From assembly GCF_001442535.1 (NCBI RefSeq), contig NZ_CP013141.1:2694624-2758623 (forward strand): a stretch of 64,000 nucleotides of DNA. The letters are read 5' to 3'. The first letter of the stretch is position 1, and every line of letters starts with the position of its first letter. The stretch comes from Lysobacter antibioticus (GTDB lineage: Bacteria; Pseudomonadota; Gammaproteobacteria; Xanthomonadales; Xanthomonadaceae). Shown here piece after piece: positions 60,311-64,000 of this stretch. Under the pieces are notes generated by a model. The model was not told the DNA's origin. It saw only the letters and a program-made list of their open reading frames with translations, and did not search any database. Position numbers and translations under genes: made by a program.

Positions 60311-61144
60311 TCACGCCGCCACCGATTTGGCCAACAGGCGTTCGATCGCCTCGTGCAACTGCGGATGCGCCGGCACGCGGATGCCGAATTCCTTGCTCAG
60401 CACCTCGATCACGCTGTCGGCATCGGCCAGCTCGCGACGCACGCTATCCGCACCGAGCCGGTGCACGGCGAAACTGCCGTTGTTGAAGGTCTTGCGTAAG
60501 CCCTCGCCGGTGCGGGCGACGAACAACTGGCCGAGGAACGGCGATTCGGGATACGTCGAGACGTACCAGTTGCCGACGACGTAGTCGATGTCGACCTGGG
60601 TCTGCAGGTCGAACACGTACATCGCCCGCCACTCTTCGCCGACGTGCGCGCGCAGCAGGTATCCACCGTCGCGCGGCTCCAAGCGATAGGACTCATGCGG
60701 CGTCGTTTGTTCGTCTTCGCTGTCCAGGCGCAACGGCGCGGTCGGCACCATGCCGCCGAAGCCGACGTCGGCGATGTAGCGCACGCCATCGATGGTCGCC
60801 AGCACCAGCATGTGGGTGCGCGCCGGCATGGCGTCCTCGGGGCCGCCCATCAGCACCCGGCCGGTCAGGCCGCGCGCGTCGTAGCCGAGTTGCTGCAGCA
60901 GGGCCAGGAACATCCGGTTGAGCTCGAAGCAATAGCCGCCGCGGCCTTCGTGCAGCAACTTGCGCTCGAGCGAGGCCAGGTCGATCGGCACCGGCATGCG
61001 CAGCAAGGTGGCCAGGGTCTCGAACGGAAACTCGGCGGTATGCCGCCGCTGCAGCTCGCGCAGGCTGTCCAGGGTCGGCGGCGGCGCGCTCTGGTAGCCC
61101 AGGCGTTGCAGATAGGTGCTGAGGTCTTGCAGGCGTGGCGACAT
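60311..61144 (-). CDS. Arylamine N-acetyltransferase
   Basis: This 277-residue enzyme has the catalytic triad of NATs: Cys in GRGGYCFELNRMFLALL (about residue 72), His in ARTHMLVL (about 111) and Asp in YIADVGFGG (about 127). The LPL-like YLQRLGYQSAPPPTLDSLRE start and EFPFETLATLLRM are typical. It moves acetyl groups from acetyl-CoA to arylamines or hydrazines and may act in detoxification or on antibiotics; in actinomycetes and others related proteins close macrolactams. Here it stands alone, so detoxification is more likely. Confidence 0.93.
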   Translation of the reverse strand: MSPRLQDLSTYLQRLGYQSAPPPTLDSLRELQRRHTAEFPFETLATLLRMPVPIDLASLERKLLHEGRGGYCFELNRMFLALLQQLGYDARGLTGRVLMGGPEDAMPARTHMLVLATIDGVRYIADVGFGGMVPTAPLRLDSEDEQTTPHESYRLEPRDGGYLLRAHVGEEWRAMYVFDLQTQVDIDYVVGNWYVSTYPESPFLGQLFVARTGEGLRKTFNNGSFAVHRLGADSVRRELADADSVIEVLSKEFGIRVPAHPQLHEAIERLLAKSVAA

Positions 61145-61372
61145 CGCACGGCCCTCGGTCGCTTTGAAGTGCGGCCCACGCTAAGGCCTCAAGTGCGGTT
61201 GAGGTCAAGCCTCGTTTGCGCATTCGATTAACGCCACTGCGCGAACGGAGTGATCGACGAAAGGCACTGCGCCGCTGCAGGAGGGTCTTGCCCCGCATTC
61301 AGCAACCCGCGTCCGGCCCTGCGCATCACCGCGGATGCGCAGGGCCGGGCCAGCGAGCGCCTAGGCCTAAGT

Positions 61373-61978
61373 CTAGGCCGCCAGCGCGGCGTCGTATTCG
61401 GCGGCGAACTGCAGCGACGGGCGCTCGCCGCAGCGCTTGATCCAAGCCTGCACCGCCGGGTCTTGCGGCGCGCTGTCGGGAAACCAGGCGAACGGCGAGT
61501 GCAGCAACAGGTCGGCGGCGGTGTAGTGGTCGCCCATCAGATACGGCTGATCGGCCAGAGCCTTGGCGAGCCGCTCATGCAGCTGTTGCGGGCCGCGGAA
61601 CGTCGCATGGACGTAGGGATGGCTGATCTCGGCCGCTCCCAGCAGCAGCACCGGCTCGACCACGCCGCCGTACCAGCTCAGCCACGACAGATAACGGCCG
61701 CGGTCCTTGTCGCCGATGGCCGCGCCGAGCTTGCGATGCGCGTACAGATCGGTGAGATACAGGATGATCGCCGGACTTTCCCAGATCTCCACGCCGTCGT
61801 GAATCAGCAGCGGCACCTTGCCTTCCGGATGCGGGTTGCGCGCATCGCCGTCGAAGGCTTGGCCCATGCGCTGGATGTCGACCGAGCGGACCTCGACGTC
61901 GGCCAATGCGTCGAGTTCCTTGAGCAGCGAGATGATTCGGGTCGAGCGGGAGTGCGGTGCGTGGATCAGAGTGAGCAT
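61373..61978 (-). CDS. Glutathione S-transferase family protein
   Basis: This 201-residue protein has a thioredoxin-like N-domain (LIHAPHSRSTRIISLLKELD; GKVPLLIHDGVEIWESPAII with the cis-Pro and the E-S pair that binds glutathione) and an all-helical C-domain (SWLSWYGGVVEPVLLLGAAE, LADQPYLMGDHYTAADLLLH). A Ser in the first loop (HSRST) may activate glutathione. It is a detoxification or stress enzyme. The ATG at 61978 is fixed by the family start. Confidence 0.9.
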   Translation of the reverse strand: MLTLIHAPHSRSTRIISLLKELDALADVEVRSVDIQRMGQAFDGDARNPHPEGKVPLLIHDGVEIWESPAIILYLTDLYAHRKLGAAIGDKDRGRYLSWLSWYGGVVEPVLLLGAAEISHPYVHATFRGPQQLHERLAKALADQPYLMGDHYTAADLLLHSPFAWFPDSAPQDPAVQAWIKRCGERPSLQFAAEYDAALAA

Positions 61979-62263
61979 GAGCGCCTCGATGGGATGGATA
62001 ACGGCCGGTGCGGCAGGACCAAGATATCCACCATTGAGGACAAAATCGGTCCTCAATTCGAGCGAGGCCGAAGCATTCGTCGCCGCGGGGTGCGGGCCGA
62101 CCGGAACGGCGACACAGCGGTCACCGCAGTTCGCGGCCAGCCGAAGGCCGACTGCAGGCAGCCAGGCGAACTCGGGGGTGGTCGAAGTCTTCGAGAGACG
62201 AAGCGGACTGCGAACTTCGCAGCCAACGCAGGCGCTAAGACAACCTGCGCGGATCGGGGTCGA

Positions 62264-62836
62264 TCAGGGCCGGGCTTGCACCGGCCGGTACTGCTTGTTG
62301 TCGCCGTAAGCCTTGCCCTTGGTGTCGACGTTTGCGCACAGGCGGCCATCGCACAGGGTCACGTCGGCCTGGTTGTAGGCGCGCAGCAGGTCGGCGGTGA
62401 CCCGATTCTCGTTGATGTCGTTGCGGTATTGCCACAGCAGCCAACCGCCGCCGGCCAGCAGCAACAGCACGCTGCCCAGGGCCGCACCGACCACTTTCCA
62501 GATCAGCTGCTTGTGCAGCCATTCCATGCGCTTGAGCTGGGCGGCCAGCGACTGCGAGCCTTCCTGCAACAAGCCGCCGGCATCCTGCAGGCGGCGCTCA
62601 TAGGCGCCGACCGGCTGCGACAAACCGCTTTCGAGCTTGCCCATCACCGCGCCGGGCAGATTGCGCAGGCTTTCGTCGGCCGACTGCCGCACCACGCCGG
62701 GCACCTGCTGCGCGAGTTGCTGCAACTGCTGGTACACCGCGCGTTGGTGTTGCTCGATCTCTTCGCAGCGTCGCTCGAACTGCTCCATCAAGGCCGCGGT
62801 CTTGCTGACCAGGCCCATCAACTCGTCCTGTTGCAT
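62264..62836 (-). CDS. Coiled-coil membrane protein paired with the lipase effector
   Basis: This 190-residue protein has a long charged helical N-half (LVSKTAALMEQFERRCEEIE, HQRAVYQQLQQLAQQVPGVV, MGKLESGLSQPVGAYERRLQ), likely coiled coil. One membrane helix follows (VVGAALGSVLLLLAGGGWLL, about 125-145), then a 40-residue tail with two Cys (VTLCDGRLCANVDTKG) suited to the periplasm. GAGGAG before ATG 62836 is a strong ribosome site. It begins 78 bases after the lipase stop on the same strand, so it may be the immunity, chaperone or relaxation-type partner of that effector. Family members near similar lipases occur in Xanthomonadales; the role is inferred. Confidence 0.78.
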   Translation of the reverse strand: MQQDELMGLVSKTAALMEQFERRCEEIEQHQRAVYQQLQQLAQQVPGVVRQSADESLRNLPGAVMGKLESGLSQPVGAYERRLQDAGGLLQEGSQSLAAQLKRMEWLHKQLIWKVVGAALGSVLLLLAGGGWLLWQYRNDINENRVTADLLRAYNQADVTLCDGRLCANVDTKGKAYGDNKQYRPVQARP

Positions 62837-62914
62837 CCAACCGCTCCTCGGTGCGATCTCAAACCGTGCCCGTTGTTCCAAAGCCCGCGGCAACACGCCG
62901 CCGGACCGCGTCGA

Positions 62915-64000
62915 TCACCCCATGCGCGGCCCGCTGCGCGACGGCGATGCCTGCTCGGCGACCTGCGCCTGCTGCACCACCGCCTGCTGGGCGAGCGCCT
63001 GTTCCTGCCGGTCCACCGTCGCCACCGCTTCCTCGCGCAGCGCGCGCCCCGGCGGCGCCGAAGCGGCGTCCTGGGTCATCTGCCGGAAGGTATCGCGGTC
63101 GCCGTTCTGCGACGCCGCCAACATGCGGTCGAGGAAGGCCGACGGGTCGCCGCCGACCGAAGTAGTCGCGTTGCGGAACGGAATGCCGGGGCCGGACGGC
63201 TGCTCCCTGCCCGGATGGATGTAGTCGGGAATGCTCTTGCCGGGGGCATAGGGATCGAGATGCAGCGGCGCCGAATGTCGTTGCGGCAGGGCCGGCGCGT
63301 GGCGCTCTTCCTTGCGCCCCGGCTCGCCGGCCTTGACCGGGCCGCGAATATCGTCGATCGCATCGCCGACGCGTTCGAACGGTCCGCGGGAAATATGGGT
63401 GATACCTCGGCGTGTGTTTTCGACGTCCCCGCGGTACTTGTCGATCATCGGGTCGTACTGCTGCGCCAGGCGCTGCGTCTGTGGATCGGCGAGCACCGAG
63501 CGGTCGGGCTTGTGATTCGTATCCTCATTAGTGAAATTGTCCATGCGGTGCGAAGGAACGACCATGTCCTTCACCGCGCCAGCCATATTGCGCGAGTCGA
63601 ACATACTGCGATTGTTCTCGTAGCCGCGGTCCTTCATCGTCGCGATTTCCTGCGGCGTCGCGTAGACCTTGACCTTGCCGTAGTGGTCGCTGGCCGCACT
63701 GACCGCGTCGCCCGCCATCACATGGTTGGTGACGCGGTTGCCGCCTTCGGGAATGCGATAGCCCAGACTGACCGCGCCGTAGGCATTGAAGGTCTCCCCG
63801 CGTAGGTCGAAGTGGTGGGCGGTGATCTGCGCGAGTGTGCCGCCCAGGGAGTGGCCTGTGACGGTGACTTCGGGGGCGGAGGACTTGCCGCTGCCTAGCA
63901 GTTCTGCATGCTTCAACGCATAACGAGTCAGAGCGATGGCATCCTCGGCCTGAGCATTGGTGCGGTTCGTGGCCATGCCGGCATCAGCCAAACCATCCTT
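62915..64000 (-). CDS. Lipase-type putative T4SS effector (5' truncated by window edge)
   Basis: Only the C-terminal 361 residues are visible; the gene runs off the right edge, so its start is unknown. An alpha/beta-hydrolase lipase class 3 nucleophile elbow (VTVTGHSLGGTLAQITAHHF) lies near the visible N-terminus, followed by FNAYGAVSLGYRIPEG and the GDAVSAASDHYGKV segment with a likely catalytic Asp. The C-terminal 100 residues are Ala/Gln-rich and helical (AFLDRMLAASQNGDRDTFRQ, REEAVATVDRQEQALAQQAV), like the tail of Xanthomonadales type IV secretion effectors, though the conserved XVIPCD motifs could not be checked. It is probably a phospholipase delivered to rivals. The next gene is a membrane partner. 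Confidence 0.75.
   Translation of the reverse strand, partial: KDGLADAGMATNRTNAQAEDAIALTRYALKHAELLGSGKSSAPEVTVTGHSLGGTLAQITAHHFDLRGETFNAYGAVSLGYRIPEGGNRVTNHVMAGDAVSAASDHYGKVKVYATPQEIATMKDRGYENNRSMFDSRNMAGAVKDMVVPSHRMDNFTNEDTNHKPDRSVLADPQTQRLAQQYDPMIDKYRGDVENTRRGITHISRGPFERVGDAIDDIRGPVKAGEPGRKEERHAPALPQRHSAPLHLDPYAPGKSIPDYIHPGREQPSGPGIPFRNATTSVGGDPSAFLDRMLAASQNGDRDTFRQMTQDAASAPPGRALREEAVATVDRQEQALAQQAVVQQAQVAEQASPSRSGPRMG

Overview
The window is GC-rich DNA from a gammaproteobacterium of the Lysobacter/Xanthomonas group (Lysobacteraceae). This rests on very high G/C at third codon positions, a dispersed REP-like palindrome, an R-body (reb) locus, a lipase resembling the Xanthomonadales type IV secretion effectors, and several secreted cell-wall-degrading enzymes of the kind Lysobacter uses to lyse other microbes. 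The species cannot be fixed from the sequence. I saw no insertion sequence, prophage, CRISPR array or rRNA operon.

Layout. 1-1514 (minus) is the edge of an R-body locus: an ECF-type sigma factor, rebB, and a truncated Ala/Pro-rich frame leaving the window. 1954-3023 is a sigma factor overlapping a two-helix membrane protein that may be its anti-sigma factor. 3260-6317 holds a membrane protein, a secreted polysaccharide deacetylase, and an Lrp/AsnC regulator divergent from a monooxygenase/cysteine-hydrolase pair. 6757-11067 is an RNA-repair locus: a hairpin-rich stretch, two tandem tRNA-like elements, a slipin-like SPFH protein, a frameshifted hypothetical gene and the RNA ligase rtcB. 11314-14216 carries a small protein and an EamA exporter divergent from a MocR-type regulator. 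14427-20977 is a complete RND efflux operon ending in its own TetR gene. 22056-29621 holds a DsbA/FrnE-like oxidoreductase and a two-gene unit: an M48-like metalloprotease plus a 1841-residue pseudokinase/DUF4011/SF1-helicase/nuclease-like/WGR protein.

29946-35912 contains an MFS exporter, a bacteriolytic amidase, and a condensation-domain protein overlapping a family-2 glycosyltransferase. 36069-45396 includes a DUF6630 protein, a cold-shock protein, a HEAT-repeat protein, and a three-gene lytic cassette (amidase, SpoIID-type amidase enhancer, M23 peptidase) followed by a secreted lactonase. 45751-62836 is mostly housekeeping or accessory single genes: DUF3297, DUF2165, TPR, vWA lipoprotein, amino-acid permease, ABC-2 exporter, SRPBCC, TrmO, YCII, Excalibur, DUF3016, VOC, SMP-30, Lrp, PepSY, methyltransferase, arylamine N-acetyltransferase and glutathione transferase. 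The right edge holds a truncated lipase-type putative secreted effector followed by a membrane-anchored coiled-coil partner.

The two most promising systems are (i) the tRNA-like RNA plus slipin plus RtcB locus, whose middle gene is broken by one extra copy of a 10-bp tandem repeat, and (ii) the metalloprotease plus pseudokinase-helicase pair, which looks like an uncharacterised conflict or defence module. The lytic cassette and the condensation/glycosyltransferase pair fit a predatory, secondary-metabolite-rich lifestyle.
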